NCBI RefSeq assembly: GCF_020783335.1
Contig: NZ_CP086068.1
Span: 3,162,001 to 3,226,000 of the forward strand
Direction: 5' to 3'
Source of the DNA: Mucilaginibacter daejeonensis
GTDB lineage: Bacteria > Bacteroidota > Bacteroidia > Sphingobacteriales > Sphingobacteriaceae
Length of the DNA stretch: 64,000 nucleotides
This document shows positions 26,624 to 35,481 of this stretch, piece by piece. The notes beneath the pieces were generated by a model. The model was given only the letters and a program-made list of their open reading frames with translations, had not been told where the DNA came from and did no database searches. The stretch's first letter is position 1. Every line of letters begins with the position of its first letter. A program made the translations under genes and the position numbers.

Positions 26624-27400
26624 ATGGCAATAATCACTTTAACAACTGACCTGGGCGATAAAGATATTTATCAGGCCGCCCTTAAAGGCAGTATCTTAAA
26701 GATATTGCCAGGCGTCACCATCGTTGATATCACCCACTCGGTAGCGGCCTTCAACATCCAGCAGGCCGGCTTTATTTTAAAGAACAGCTTCTACTATTTC
26801 CCCGAAGAAACCGTACACCTCATCGGTATCGATACTGTATATAATGAGGACACTAAGTTCCTTGCCGTCAAATATCGCAACCACTATTTCGTCGGGGCCG
26901 ATAACGGCATCTTCTCCCTCATTTTTGACGATGAGCCGGAGGAAATGGTAGAGATAGGCATCATGCAAGATCTCAAATTCCTGCACTTCCCGCTGGCTGA
27001 TATTTTTGTAAAGGCGGCTTGTCATTTAGCTCAAAAGAAGCCGTTAGCGAACATCGGTATACCGGTAGGTGGCATCGAGAAAAAGATGACCCTGCAACCC
27101 GCTGTTGAACGCAACCAGATCCGCGGCATGGTGATCTATATCGATTCGTTCCAGAACGTGATCACCAACATCACCAAAGACTTTTTTAACCGCGTACAGC
27201 AGGGCCGTCGCTTTATCCTTTATTTTAAACGCAACGAGACCATCACCCACCTCAGCTGGCACTATAACGAGGTGCCCGAAGGCGAAAAGCTTTGCCTTTT
27301 TGGGATAAGCGACCACCTGGAGATCGCCATTAATAAGGGTAACGCCAGTGGTTTGCTGGGCCTTAACCTGGGCGATAGCGTTATCATCGATTTTCAGTAA
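26624..27400 (+). CDS. DUF62 family protein (SAM hydroxide adenosyltransferase-like)
   Basis: A 258-residue protein of the family that includes the fluorinase, chlorinase and SAM hydrolases, which split S-adenosylmethionine into adenosine and methionine. The start ITLTTDLGDKD and the later FVGADNGIFS are family motifs. The usual VDPGVGT-RR block, with the Asp and Arg of the Asp-Arg-His triad, reads here IDTVYNEDTKF: Asp70 is kept but no Arg follows at the expected spacing, and the usual GRDIFAPVAA is LADIFVKAA. It is thus a divergent branch whose activity should not be assumed. A coiled-coil protein gene follows after 8 bases. Confidence 0.85.
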   Translation: MAIITLTTDLGDKDIYQAALKGSILKILPGVTIVDITHSVAAFNIQQAGFILKNSFYYFPEETVHLIGIDTVYNEDTKFLAVKYRNHYFVGADNGIFSLIFDDEPEEMVEIGIMQDLKFLHFPLADIFVKAACHLAQKKPLANIGIPVGGIEKKMTLQPAVERNQIRGMVIYIDSFQNVITNITKDFFNRVQQGRRFILYFKRNETITHLSWHYNEVPEGEKLCLFGISDHLEIAINKGNASGLLGLNLGDSVIIDFQ

Positions 27401-27408
27401 CTTGCCCC

Positions 27409-27930
27409 ATGAGAAAGTCGGTACTCACGATCTTGTGGCTGCTTATTGCTGCAAGTGCCTTTGCACAACCCAACCCCGATTCGCTTGCTTATGACCTGCA
27501 GCGCAAAAAGATCAATTCGATGCTTGATCAGCGTAAACGCCGGTTCGGCGACTATGATGAAAGTCTTAGCCAGCATACCGGTATCTTCGGCTTGCAAACC
27601 AAAAAAGACATTAGGCGCTCCAACGAGATATTGATGGATATAACAGCCACTGATGAGCGCATCTTCAAGGAGATCAAGATCCTGCTTGATTACCGCACCT
27701 TTGAGCAAAAGCAGGTAGAGACCAAGAGTAAGGACATTGAGGAAAGTAACCTGGCTTTTATGCGTACCATTAACCGCTTACGCCAAGAGAACCAGCGCCT
27801 CAGGAATGAAGCCGATCAACTGACCGAACACAACGAGGCGAAAGACCGTAAGTATCTGTTGGTCATCATCGTTCTCATCATAACGTCAATTTTACTTTTG
27901 ATAACGCGTAAACGCGCCGTTAAACCTTAA
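27409..27930 (+). CDS. Secreted/anchored coiled-coil protein of unknown function
   Basis: A 173-residue protein with a signal peptide (about 1-20, ending AFAQ), a helical body with a likely coiled coil (about 105-145: SNLAFMRTINRLRQENQRLR) and a C-terminal membrane helix (LLVIIVLIITSILLLI, about 149-165) followed by Lys/Arg. This makes it a periplasmic helix anchored at its C-terminus in the inner membrane. I do not recognise the family. It is 8 bases after the DUF62 gene and 37 bases before the ABC exporter, so all three may be one transcript. Confidence 0.75.
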   Translation: MRKSVLTILWLLIAASAFAQPNPDSLAYDLQRKKINSMLDQRKRRFGDYDESLSQHTGIFGLQTKKDIRRSNEILMDITATDERIFKEIKILLDYRTFEQKQVETKSKDIEESNLAFMRTINRLRQENQRLRNEADQLTEHNEAKDRKYLLVIIVLIITSILLLITRKRAVKP

Positions 27931-27967
27931 TTTTACCTTTTAATTTACTGGAGGAACATACAACCTT

Positions 27968-29797
27968 ATGGCACGAGCAAGGCTGAATAGTGGGAACGCC
28001 GCGGAGAAAGAATTACCTAAAGCTAAGATCAATAAACAAAGCCTGCGCAATGTGGGCAAACTGCTAAGTTATCTGCGCCCGTACCGGGGCAAGTTCATTG
28101 CTGGTCTGCTGTTCTTATTCATTTCGAGTTTAGTAGCGTTAACCTTCCCTACTATCTTAGGTGCGTTGATAGATGCCGCTCAAGGCAATTTCAAATACAA
28201 ATTTTTACCACGATCCATTAACGCTATCGCCATTGGCGGCTTTATCCTTTTATTCGGGCAGGCATTCGTTTCCTTTTTTAGAGTAGTATGGTTCGTGCAG
28301 GTGGCCGAGCGTTCACTGGCCGATATACGCCGTGACACTTATTTTAAGTTAGTGACCCTGCCAATGGATTTCTTCGCCAACCGCCGTGTTGGTGAACTGA
28401 ATAGCCGCATTTCAGCCGATCTTTCGCAGATCCAGGACACCCTGACCACTACCTTTGCCGAGGTGATCCGTCAACTGGTGTTGATGGTAGGTGGTGTTGT
28501 GCTGTTAGTGGTAGTGTCGATCAAATTAACGCTGGCGGTGCTTGCCATTTTGCCGGTGCTCATCACTTTTGCGGTCGTTTTCGGGCGCTTCATTCGTAAC
28601 CTGTCGCGCCAGGCTCAAGATAAGCTGGCCGAATCGAACACCATCGTTGAAGAGACCCTGCAAGGGATAGCTAACGTGAAGGCCTTTGTTAACGAAGCCT
28701 TTGAGGCGGCGCGTTATGATAAGAATCTGCGCGATGTGGTGAACATCGCAGTTCGTGGTGCCAAGTTCAGAGGTATATTCGCGTCGTTCATCGTGTTTTG
28801 TATGTTCGGCACCTTTGTAGGCGTGATCTGGTACGGATCGGTGCTGGTTAGCCGTGGCGAAATGCATACGGGTGATCTGACCACCTTTATTATGTACTCC
28901 ATATTTGTGGGTGCGGCCATGGGCAGCTTTCCTGACCTGTACGCCAACGTGCAAAAAGCCGTAGGTGCAAGTGAACGCGTATTGGAGATATTAGGCGAAC
29001 AAGGCGAGCAGGTATCGATACGTGAAGAGGAGAACGCCATCAAGCAACCTATACGCGGCGACCTATCCTTCCAAAATATCAATTTCCACTATCCATCAAG
29101 GCCCGAGATCGAAGTACTCAAGAATGTTTCTATCGAGGCTAACGCGGGACAAAAGCTGGCCATTGTGGGGCCGAGCGGTTCGGGTAAATCTACCATGGCC
29201 TCGCTGGTATTACAGTTCTATCATCCGCAGGGTGGCACCATGCTGTTCGATGGTAAGCCGGCCGATCATTATGCCCTTACCGATATTCGTAATCAGGTAG
29301 CCATCGTGCCGCAGGATGTATTATTATTCGGTGGTACCATACGTGAGAACATCGCCTACGGTAAACGTAACGCTACCGAGCAGGAGATCATCCAGGCCGC
29401 TAAACGTGCCAATGCCGACCTATTCATCACCGGTTTCCCCGAAGGCTACGATACTGTAGTGGGCGAACGCGGCGTTAAGTTATCAGGAGGTCAGCGTCAG
29501 CGTATCGCTATAGCACGTGCGTTGTTAAAGAACCCATCGATACTGATCCTGGATGAAGCCACTTCATCCCTCGATTCTGAATCAGAACGTTTGGTGCAGG
29601 AAGCTTTAGAGGAATTAATGAAAGGCCGCACCTCCATCATTATCGCTCACCGCCTATCTACCATTCGTGAGGCCGATAAGATCGTGGTGTTGGAGAAAGG
29701 CTCGATCATTGAAAGCGGCACGCACGATGAACTGATCGCCCGTGAAGAAGGCTTATACCGCTACTTAAGCCAACTACAGTTTGACACAAGCGCATAA
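27968..29797 (+). CDS. ABC exporter, fused permease and ATPase (MsbA/ABCB type)
   Basis: A 609-residue half-transporter. Residues about 40-320 hold six membrane helices; about 355-605 hold the ATPase with Walker A GPSGSGKST (401-409), signature LSGGQRQR, Walker B ILILDEATSSLDS and the switch His in IIAHRLSTI. It works as a homodimer and exports lipids, peptides or drugs; substrate unknown. An unusual Shine-Dalgarno-like GGAGG lies about 12 bases before the ATG, rare in this window. Near-consensus boxes TAATTTTA and TACCTTTT (27928-27941) suggest a promoter of its own. Confidence 0.94.
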   Translation: MARARLNSGNAAEKELPKAKINKQSLRNVGKLLSYLRPYRGKFIAGLLFLFISSLVALTFPTILGALIDAAQGNFKYKFLPRSINAIAIGGFILLFGQAFVSFFRVVWFVQVAERSLADIRRDTYFKLVTLPMDFFANRRVGELNSRISADLSQIQDTLTTTFAEVIRQLVLMVGGVVLLVVVSIKLTLAVLAILPVLITFAVVFGRFIRNLSRQAQDKLAESNTIVEETLQGIANVKAFVNEAFEAARYDKNLRDVVNIAVRGAKFRGIFASFIVFCMFGTFVGVIWYGSVLVSRGEMHTGDLTTFIMYSIFVGAAMGSFPDLYANVQKAVGASERVLEILGEQGEQVSIREEENAIKQPIRGDLSFQNINFHYPSRPEIEVLKNVSIEANAGQKLAIVGPSGSGKSTMASLVLQFYHPQGGTMLFDGKPADHYALTDIRNQVAIVPQDVLLFGGTIRENIAYGKRNATEQEIIQAAKRANADLFITGFPEGYDTVVGERGVKLSGGQRQRIAIARALLKNPSILILDEATSSLDSESERLVQEALEELMKGRTSIIIAHRLSTIREADKIVVLEKGSIIESGTHDELIAREEGLYRYLSQLQFDTSA

Positions 29798-29880
29798 GCG
29801 CTAAGGATCATAGTCGACGGTTAGTGCCATTTTGGCAATGCCCCCGTTGTAAACTATGGACCAACAATCATTACTAAAGA

Positions 29881-31278
29881 ATGAATTTGACCATACATGG
29901 CGCAGCCAGGCAAGTAACCGGCAGCATGCATTTACTTGAAACTGGCCAATATAAGATACTGATCGATTGCGGACTTGACTATGAGCGCGACCGCAATATG
30001 GAAAGCAATGAGGACTTTCCTTTTGACCCTGCCAGCATTGATGTGGTAGTATTGACCCATGCCCACATAGATCACTCAGGTAATTTGCCCACACTGATCC
30101 GCATGGGCTTCAACGGTCAGATACTGTGCACCCCTCCCACTGCCGAGCTATCAGAGCTGTTGTTAATGGATTCGGTAAATATCTTTTTGCACAAGCAACA
30201 AAAGCGTCAGCGTCATCGCCGTGGAAGGCACCACCAGCGTCCGCAGCAACAACCATTATATCTGCAAAAGCATGTGATGGATACCGTTGAACGCTTTGTG
30301 ACCATAGGCTTTAACAAGCCTTTCCGCATCAACGGCGATGTGGAGCTGACCTTTATACCGGTGGGCCATTTGCTTGGTGCAGCTGCGGCCGTGTTCAGGA
30401 TCAACGACAATGGTACCGAAAAAAGTATTGCCTTTACCGGCGACATTGGCCGCAAGAACTACCCTGTGCTTGACGACCCACAGCCTTTGCCTCCTGTTGA
30501 CTACCTGGTGAGTGAATCGACCTACGGAGGCCGTTACCACTCTAAAGACACCACCATTGAACAGGTTCTGGTAGACACCATTGAGAAGGCATGCATCAAA
30601 GAACAAGGCAGGCTGATCATTCCGGCGTTCAGCATTGGTCGTACGCAGGCTTTGGTGTATTCGCTTAACAAGATATTTAGCAGTGGCCTACTGCCCCCAG
30701 TAAAGGTGTTTGTGGATAGTCCGCTGGCCAATGCATCCACTAATGTGTTCCGTAAGCATCACGCCCTTTTGAACAGCGAGGCGCAGGACTTTTATCGCAC
30801 AAAGGGCGACGAGTTCGAGTTCGATAACCTGCACTATGTAGAGAATTTGAAGGAGAGCAACCAGATATCAAATTACTTTGAACCCTGCATCATCATTTCC
30901 TCGGCAGGTATGCTGGAAGGTGGCCGTATCCAGGATCACCTTTATAATAACATTCAGAACTACTACTGTACCATACTCTTCATCGGCTATTGTGCCAAGG
31001 GTACGTTGGGCTATCGGCTATTAAGGGGCGACCCGGTTGTACACATCAAGGACCGCGAGATGTATGTTTACGCGACGATCAAAAAGACCGACCTGTTCAG
31101 CGCTCATGGTGATCATGATGATCTGGTAGGCACGGTGAAACAACAGCAGCCCGATAAGCTCAAGAAAGTGTTTTTAGTACACGGCGAAGAAGAAAGCATG
31201 CAACTCATGGCCGATGCGCTATTTGCCGATGGTTACCGGGTGGAGATACCACGGAAGGGACTGGTTTACAGCTTGTAA
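29881..31278 (+). CDS. Beta-CASP metallo-beta-lactamase RNA nuclease-like protein
   Basis: A 465-residue protein with a metallo-beta-lactamase domain (HAHIDH, residues 60-65; GHLLGAAAAVF; FTGDIGRKNYP), a beta-CASP domain (PAFSIGRTQALVYSL; SSAGMLEGGRIQDHL) and the C-terminal RNA-specificity motif (FSAHGDHDDL). It is like archaeal/bacterial CPSF73 homologues that cut or trim RNA. Residues 104-124 hold a very basic His/Arg/Gln-rich stretch (KQQKRQRHRRGRHHQRP) where most relatives have an acidic segment; it may be an RNA-binding loop. It stands alone; no terminator follows directly. Confidence 0.92.
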   Translation: MNLTIHGAARQVTGSMHLLETGQYKILIDCGLDYERDRNMESNEDFPFDPASIDVVVLTHAHIDHSGNLPTLIRMGFNGQILCTPPTAELSELLLMDSVNIFLHKQQKRQRHRRGRHHQRPQQQPLYLQKHVMDTVERFVTIGFNKPFRINGDVELTFIPVGHLLGAAAAVFRINDNGTEKSIAFTGDIGRKNYPVLDDPQPLPPVDYLVSESTYGGRYHSKDTTIEQVLVDTIEKACIKEQGRLIIPAFSIGRTQALVYSLNKIFSSGLLPPVKVFVDSPLANASTNVFRKHHALLNSEAQDFYRTKGDEFEFDNLHYVENLKESNQISNYFEPCIIISSAGMLEGGRIQDHLYNNIQNYYCTILFIGYCAKGTLGYRLLRGDPVVHIKDREMYVYATIKKTDLFSAHGDHDDLVGTVKQQQPDKLKKVFLVHGEEESMQLMADALFADGYRVEIPRKGLVYSL

Positions 31279-31347
31279 ATATTAGGTTTATTATACATAT
31301 TTGAAAAGCTGATCATAAGATCGGTGTTAACGAATACCTTAATCACA

Positions 31348-31965
31348 ATGTCCTACCTTGTATTAGCAAAAAGACCAATGATCGCATTTGTATCTATCAT
31401 AGGTTTATGTTTGCCACTTTTGATCTCGTGCGGCAAAGATGCTGACCCAACGGTGATCAAAGTCTCATCAACACCCCTTAGCGGAGCCGGCACAGGCACT
31501 GCCAGTGGAACAGGTTCGGGTACCGGCAGCGGAACAGGTTCGGGTACTGGCAGCGGAACGATCTCCGGTTCAGGTTCGGGCACTATCACTTTTTCAATAG
31601 AAAGCAAAACATATACATTATCTTCGGCGTCGTCGGGGTCAATCAGCTGTGGCGTCACACCCTCAGTAGCAGGGCTGCCAGCCACTACTTCTGTGCAAGG
31701 TGCAGATGCTAATCAGACCGTGCAATTCAGCTTGTACTCAAATAGCAATACCATTGGCACTTTTCCGCTATCGCAATTCAGCATCACTACACCAGATGGT
31801 ATTTTGTATACATCAACTGCCAAAGCCAGCGTAACTTATACTTCATTTACCACTAAACTTGGGTATTTGGGTGTTACCAAAGGCACATTTTCTATACCTG
31901 CAGAATATGGAAGCCTGCCCGACAGAAAAACCACTACCATAACAGGCTCATTCGATATTAAATAA
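31348..31965 (+). CDS. Lipoprotein with Gly-Ser-Gly-Thr repeat linker
   Basis: A 205-residue predicted lipoprotein: signal with LLISCGKD (Cys about 28 from the ATG at 31348), a low-complexity linker of GSGT repeats (about 45-75), then a beta-rich domain of about 120 residues. The linker is encoded by 24-bp direct repeats. An ATG at 31378 gives an even more typical short signal and is an alternative start. A box CATATTTG with TTG 20 bases upstream (31273-31303) could be its promoter. I do not recognise the C-terminal domain. A terminator follows. Confidence 0.75.
   Translation: MSYLVLAKRPMIAFVSIIGLCLPLLISCGKDADPTVIKVSSTPLSGAGTGTASGTGSGTGSGTGSGTGSGTISGSGSGTITFSIESKTYTLSSASSGSISCGVTPSVAGLPATTSVQGADANQTVQFSLYSNSNTIGTFPLSQFSITTPDGILYTSTAKASVTYTSFTTKLGYLGVTKGTFSIPAEYGSLPDRKTTTITGSFDIK
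31507..31554 (+). repeat. 24-bp in-frame tandem repeat, two units
   Basis: Two 24-bp units, 31507-31530 and 31531-31554, differ at one base (C or T) and each encode eight Gly/Ser/Thr residues; a further partial unit begins at 31555. Being a multiple of 3, gain or loss of units would change linker length without a frameshift. Confidence 0.85.
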
Positions 31966-31980
31966 TAAATACTTTATAAA

Positions 31981-32016
31981 AAAGAGGCTCGCATGTGTTA
32001 ACACGAGCCTCTCTTT
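31981..32016. terminator. Terminator between the GSGT lipoprotein and serA
   Basis: AGAGGCTCG (31983-31991) pairs with CGAGCCTCT (32004-32012), followed by TTTT and preceded by A-rich sequence. The loop contains the palindrome GTGTTAACAC. It serves the convergent genes on both strands. Confidence 0.8.
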
Positions 32017-32041
32017 TATCTTTAAAACGCTAATTGAGTTG

Positions 32042-32998
32042 TTATGCTAAGCTCTTAAAATGATCAATGATCAATGTAGCCAGCTCAACGCCTATACGCT
32101 CTTGTGCCTCGTTGGTAGATGCACCGATGTGAGGCGTTAACGAGATCTTAGGATGGGTCAATAGGTCTGCGCGAGGTGTTGGTTCATTATCGAACACATC
32201 CAGGCCAGCGAAGGCCAGCTGTCCGCTTGCCAGGGCTGCGATCAGTGCATCCTCATCAACCGTACCACCACGTGAACAATTTACCAGGCCTGCGCCTTTT
32301 TTCATCATGGCAAATTCGCGAGCGCCGATCACCGGCTCCTCACTGAACGGTACGTGCAAAGAGATAAAATCGCTCTGAGCAATCACTTCATCTTTATCCG
32401 CATATTTAACAGGAACCTTAACGGTGATACCGCCTCCCAACACCAGTTCCAATTCGGTCACTGATGGGTACAGGTCGAACGCCAATACTTCCATACCCAA
32501 ACCGTAAGCGATCTTAGCGGTCTCGCGGCCGATACGGCCAAAGCCCAGGATACCAATGGTCTTGCCACGCAGTTCGATGCCTTTGGCGTAAGCCTTTTTA
32601 AGGTCGTTAAATTTGGAAGCACCTTCAACAGGCATTTTGCGGTTAGCATCCTGCAAAAAGCGTGCGCCTGTGAAAAGGTGAGCGAACACCAATTCAGCAA
32701 CTGACGCCGACGAAGCAGCAGGAGTATTGTGAACGGCCACACCTTTTTCGCGGGCGTATTCAACGTCGATGTTATCAACACCTACGCCGCCACGGCCGAT
32801 CAATTTTAGGTTAGGGCAAGCATCGATCAGAGCCTTGCGCACCTTAGTGGCGCTACGTACGGTGATCGCATCGTAGTTCTGTAGTTTTTCAGGAAGTTCA
32901 TCCTGAGGTATAAAGTTGGTATCAACAACAAAACCGGCTTCTTCAAGCAATTGCTTGCCCACCGGGTCGATACCATCGTTAGCGAGTAATTTTATCAT
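32042..32998 (-). CDS. serA: D-3-phosphoglycerate dehydrogenase, short form
   Basis: Oxidises 3-phosphoglycerate to 3-phosphohydroxypyruvate with NAD, the first step of serine synthesis. The 318-residue protein has the NAD fold [13 protein letters not shown], the substrate residues in [11 protein letters not shown], the catalytic Arg in [11 protein letters not shown] and the catalytic His in LTPHIGAST. It lacks the C-terminal ACT domain, so it is the short form probably not inhibited by serine through that domain. serC lies upstream on the same strand, separated by a 91-base gap that is largely filled by an inverted octamer-repeat element (33017-33088). Confidence 0.95.
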   Translation of the reverse strand: MIKLLANDGIDPVGKQLLEEAGFVVDTNFIPQDELPEKLQNYDAITVRSATKVRKALIDACPNLKLIGRGGVGVDNIDVEYAREKGVAVHNTPAASSASVAELVFAHLFTGARFLQDANRKMPVEGASKFNDLKKAYAKGIELRGKTIGILGFGRIGRETAKIAYGLGMEVLAFDLYPSVTELELVLGGGITVKVPVKYADKDEVIAQSDFISLHVPFSEEPVIGAREFAMMKKGAGLVNCSRGGTVDEDALIAALASGQLAFAGLDVFDNEPTPRADLLTHPKISLTPHIGASTNEAQERIGVELATLIIDHFKSLA

Positions 32999-33016
32999 TT
33001 TGGTTTATGGTTATTA

Positions 33017-33088
33017 GTTGAATAAGTGAGTGGTTAAGTAGTTGAGCTTTTTGATCTGTTCAAATACTTAACCATTCAACTACTCACC
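33017..33088. repeat. Octamer inverted-repeat element, copy A (4+4 units)
   Basis: Four 8-bp units run from 33017 to 33048, an 8-base centre (33049-33056) follows, and four complementary-type units fill 33057-33088, all in the same 8-base register. The unit consensus is [GC]TT[GA]A[AG]T[AG] on the left and its complement on the right. The third unit GTTAAGTA (33033-33040) pairs perfectly with TACTTAAC (33065-33072). The other pairs have mostly purine-for-purine changes, which in RNA leave many G-U pairs. It lies 2 bases from the serC stop codon and inside the serC-serA gap. A related larger element is at 62778-62986. Confidence 0.8.
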
Positions 33089-33089
33089 C

Positions 33090-34157
33090 TTATTTATTTT
33101 TCTCAGCAAATTCCTGCATGGCATCGATCAGCACGTGGATGCTGGTCACCGGCAGGGCGTTGTAGATCGAGGCACGGAAACCGCCCACTGAGCGGTGACC
33201 TTTGATACCTACGATACCTTTATCATCGCAAAGTTTCAGGAATGGTTTTTCCAGCTCTGGGTTCTCCATCACGAAGCATACGTTCATTTTTGAACGGTCC
33301 TCATCGGCAGCCACAGCTTTGAACAATGGGTTGCGGTCGATCTCTTTGTATAGTTGAGCCGCCTTGGCATCGTTCTCTTTTTGCATTGCTGCTACACCGC
33401 CTTTGGCTTTTAACCAACGCAGGGTTAGCATAGATACATAGATGGCAAATACCGGAGGGGTGTTATACATCGAACCACCCTCGATCTGCGTCTGGTAGTT
33501 GAACATTGCTGGGATCTTACGGTCCACCTTGCCCAATATCTCGTCCTTTACGATCACCAGTGTAGCGCCTGCAGGACCCATATTCTTTTGCGCTCCGGCA
33601 TAGATAAGGCTGAAATCACTTACGTCAAAAGTGCGGCTAAAGATGTCTGAAGACATATCGGCCACCATTGGAACCGGCGACTTTTTGAATTGCTGAAGCT
33701 GGGTACCGTAAATGGTATTGTTGGAGGTGATGTGGAAGTAGGCCGCATCAGCCGGGATAGTATAGTCTTTAGGTATGTAAGTAAAGTTGCTTTCCTTTGA
33801 AGAAGCCACCACTTCTACATCGCCAAAGTATTTAGCTTCCTTTAATGCTTTGTTAGCCCAAACACCGGTCTCCAGGTAAGCAGCTTTACCGCCCGATGGC
33901 AACAGGTTGTATGGGATCATGGCGAATTGCTGGCTTGCACCACCTTGCAGGAACAACACAGAATAACCGGCCGGAACGTCCAATAACTCTTTCACTAATT
34001 TAACAGCTTCGTCAAGCACGGCTTCGAACTCCGACGAACGGTGCGAGATCTCAAGAATAGACAGACCAATACCATTAAAGTCGACAACTGCTTGTGCAGC
34101 CTGTTTCAGAACCTCGTGAGGAAGGATGCCTGGTCCGGCACCGAAATTATGTTTCAT
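33090..34157 (-). CDS. serC: Phosphoserine aminotransferase
   Basis: Transfers an amino group from glutamate to 3-phosphohydroxypyruvate, second step of serine synthesis; also acts in pyridoxal phosphate synthesis in some bacteria. The 355 residues begin [11 protein letters not shown] and contain the PLP lysine in [12 protein letters not shown] (about residue 191), [10 protein letters not shown] for phosphate binding, and [14 protein letters not shown] near the C-terminus. It is followed on the same strand by serA after the octamer element, so transcription from serC into serA would pass through that hairpin. Confidence 0.97.
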   Translation of the reverse strand: MKHNFGAGPGILPHEVLKQAAQAVVDFNGIGLSILEISHRSSEFEAVLDEAVKLVKELLDVPAGYSVLFLQGGASQQFAMIPYNLLPSGGKAAYLETGVWANKALKEAKYFGDVEVVASSKESNFTYIPKDYTIPADAAYFHITSNNTIYGTQLQQFKKSPVPMVADMSSDIFSRTFDVSDFSLIYAGAQKNMGPAGATLVIVKDEILGKVDRKIPAMFNYQTQIEGGSMYNTPPVFAIYVSMLTLRWLKAKGGVAAMQKENDAKAAQLYKEIDRNPLFKAVAADEDRSKMNVCFVMENPELEKPFLKLCDDKGIVGIKGHRSVGGFRASIYNALPVTSIHVLIDAMQEFAEKNK

Positions 34158-34288
34158 AGCTTTATTGAATTTACCGGGAACTAACAGCGTTCCTTAGTTG
34201 CGGCCGAAGTTAAAGATTTACCCTATTAAGTTGGTAGTTAATTGTCAATTTGTGAAAAAGATAGTGCCGTTGTTAACACATCAATGTT

Positions 34289-34957
34289 TTAGGCGGATAA
34301 CACTGGTGATGCCGCTTTCATTTGAGCGATCGTATCTATCGGGTGCTCCGATGTAAATACGAAGTTACCTGCAACCAGTGCATTGGCTCCAGCAGCTACC
34401 AGTTGTGGCGTGTTCTGCAGGTTCACTCCCCCATCCACTTCAATGTATAGCGATGGGTTACTGGCATCGGCCAAGGCTTTTACCTGTGCGATCTTTTTGT
34501 AAGTGTTATGAATGAACTTTTGCCCGCCAAAACCAGGATTGACCGACATGATCAGCACGAGGTCGAGGTCAGCGATGATATCTTCTAACAGGGATACTGG
34601 TGTATGTGGGTTGAGTGCCACACCTGCTTTGCAGCCCAGCTCCTTAATGGCTTGGACGGTGCGGTGTAAGTGGGTGCAAGCTTCAATATGTACAGTGATG
34701 ATCGAGGCGCCTGCGTTGGCGAAGGCCTTTAAATAACGATCAGGGTCAACGATCATTAAATGCACGTCGAGTGGTTTAGTGGCGTAGCGGTTCACCGCCT
34801 CCACCACCGGGAAACCGAACGATATGTTAGGAACGAACATACCATCCATGATGTCGACATGGATCCAGTCGGCCTCGCTTTGATTGATCATTTCGATATC
34901 GTGCTGCAAGTGGGCAAAGTTGGCAGCTAAAATAGACGGGGCTATCAAATGCTTCAT
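34289..34957 (-). CDS. rpe: Ribulose-phosphate 3-epimerase
   Basis: Interconverts ribulose 5-phosphate and xylulose 5-phosphate in the pentose phosphate pathway. A 222-residue TIM barrel with the metal ligands in IAPSILAANF, HVDIMDGMFVPN, VHLMIVDPDRY and VDGGVNLQNT, and the phosphate site in NPGFGGQKF. ATG 34957 was chosen: an earlier in-frame ATG at 34975 would put the start upstream of an exact promoter box (34963-34970), and family members begin just before APSILAAN. The box lies only 5 bases from the ATG, suggesting a very short or absent leader. Confidence 0.95.
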   Translation of the reverse strand: MKHLIAPSILAANFAHLQHDIEMINQSEADWIHVDIMDGMFVPNISFGFPVVEAVNRYATKPLDVHLMIVDPDRYLKAFANAGASIITVHIEACTHLHRTVQAIKELGCKAGVALNPHTPVSLLEDIIADLDLVLIMSVNPGFGGQKFIHNTYKKIAQVKALADASNPSLYIEVDGGVNLQNTPQLVAAGANALVAGNFVFTSEHPIDTIAQMKAASPVLSA

Positions 34958-34962
34958 GCGGC

Positions 34963-34970
34963 CAAATATA
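34963..34970 (-). promoter_or_regulatory. -7 promoter box of rpe
   Basis: Read on the minus strand it is TATATTTG, an exact TAnnTTTG box, 5 bases before the rpe ATG. No TTG at the usual distance was found. If used, the transcript would be nearly leaderless. Confidence 0.5.
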
Positions 34971-35027
34971 GGCATATCGGCAAAAGTAGCTCAGGAAAAA
35001 GTGGGAAAATGGGATATAGGAAACGAC

Positions 35028-35303
35028 TTAGTCGCAGTTTTGCAACAGGTCGTAATATTTACGCATCAGCTCGGTATCATAATTCACCAGGGATTGGTAA
35101 GCTTCAGATACCAGCTCATTAAGTATAGATGCACCGAGTTGGCCGGCGCCATTAGGTATAGCTTCGTAATATTTTATCAGATCCTTTACTCTTATGATCT
35201 CGTAAAGCAAAAGTTGAATAAGATCCGCCTGCGTTCGTGTGGCAGTGCTTTGCAAACTATTGCTCAGAAAATCTAAAGGATCATCATTGGTAGCTGATGT
35301 CAT
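35028..35303 (-). CDS. Small helical hypothetical protein
   Basis: A 91-residue acidic, all-helical soluble protein with no signal peptide (ADLIQLLLYEIIRVKDLIKYY; LVSEAYQSLVNYDTELMRKY, each in part). I do not recognise it. ATG 35303 is preferred over a TTG six bases earlier. It stands between rpe and pnp on the same strand, with the pnp terminator upstream, so it is transcribed on its own. Existence is supported by ordinary codon use and by filling an otherwise empty gap. Confidence 0.65.
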   Translation of the reverse strand: MTSATNDDPLDFLSNSLQSTATRTQADLIQLLLYEIIRVKDLIKYYEAIPNGAGQLGASILNELVSEAYQSLVNYDTELMRKYYDLLQNCD

Positions 35304-35417
35304 TTTCAATAGGAACGTGCTTTAGATGATCGGATGAAATGTCTCTAAAATAATGATTCCAATAGTTTAACTAACTAACACCTTAGGGGTTTTACAAATA
35401 AACAAAAAAGAAATAAA

Positions 35418-35460
35418 AAAACCGCAGAAAGGGCTAAAAAGTTCGCCCTGTCTGCGGTTT
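35418..35460 (-). terminator. Terminator of pnp
   Basis: AAACCGCAGA pairs with TCTGCGGTTT (outer stem), with an inner GGGC/GCCC stem separated by a small bulge. Read on the minus strand it is followed by a long T-run, so it ends the pnp transcript. Confidence 0.8.
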
Positions 35461-35481
35461 ATGCGTATCACCGGCTGGTGA

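Noticed and set aside
28526..28954. Minus-strand frame opposite the ABC exporter
   Set aside because: Covered by a well-supported ABC permease; His- and Arg-rich translation typical of a shadow frame.
33017..33088. CRISPR-like array
   Set aside because: The units are 8 bp, degenerate and without spacers, and no cas genes are present; it is an inverted octamer repeat.
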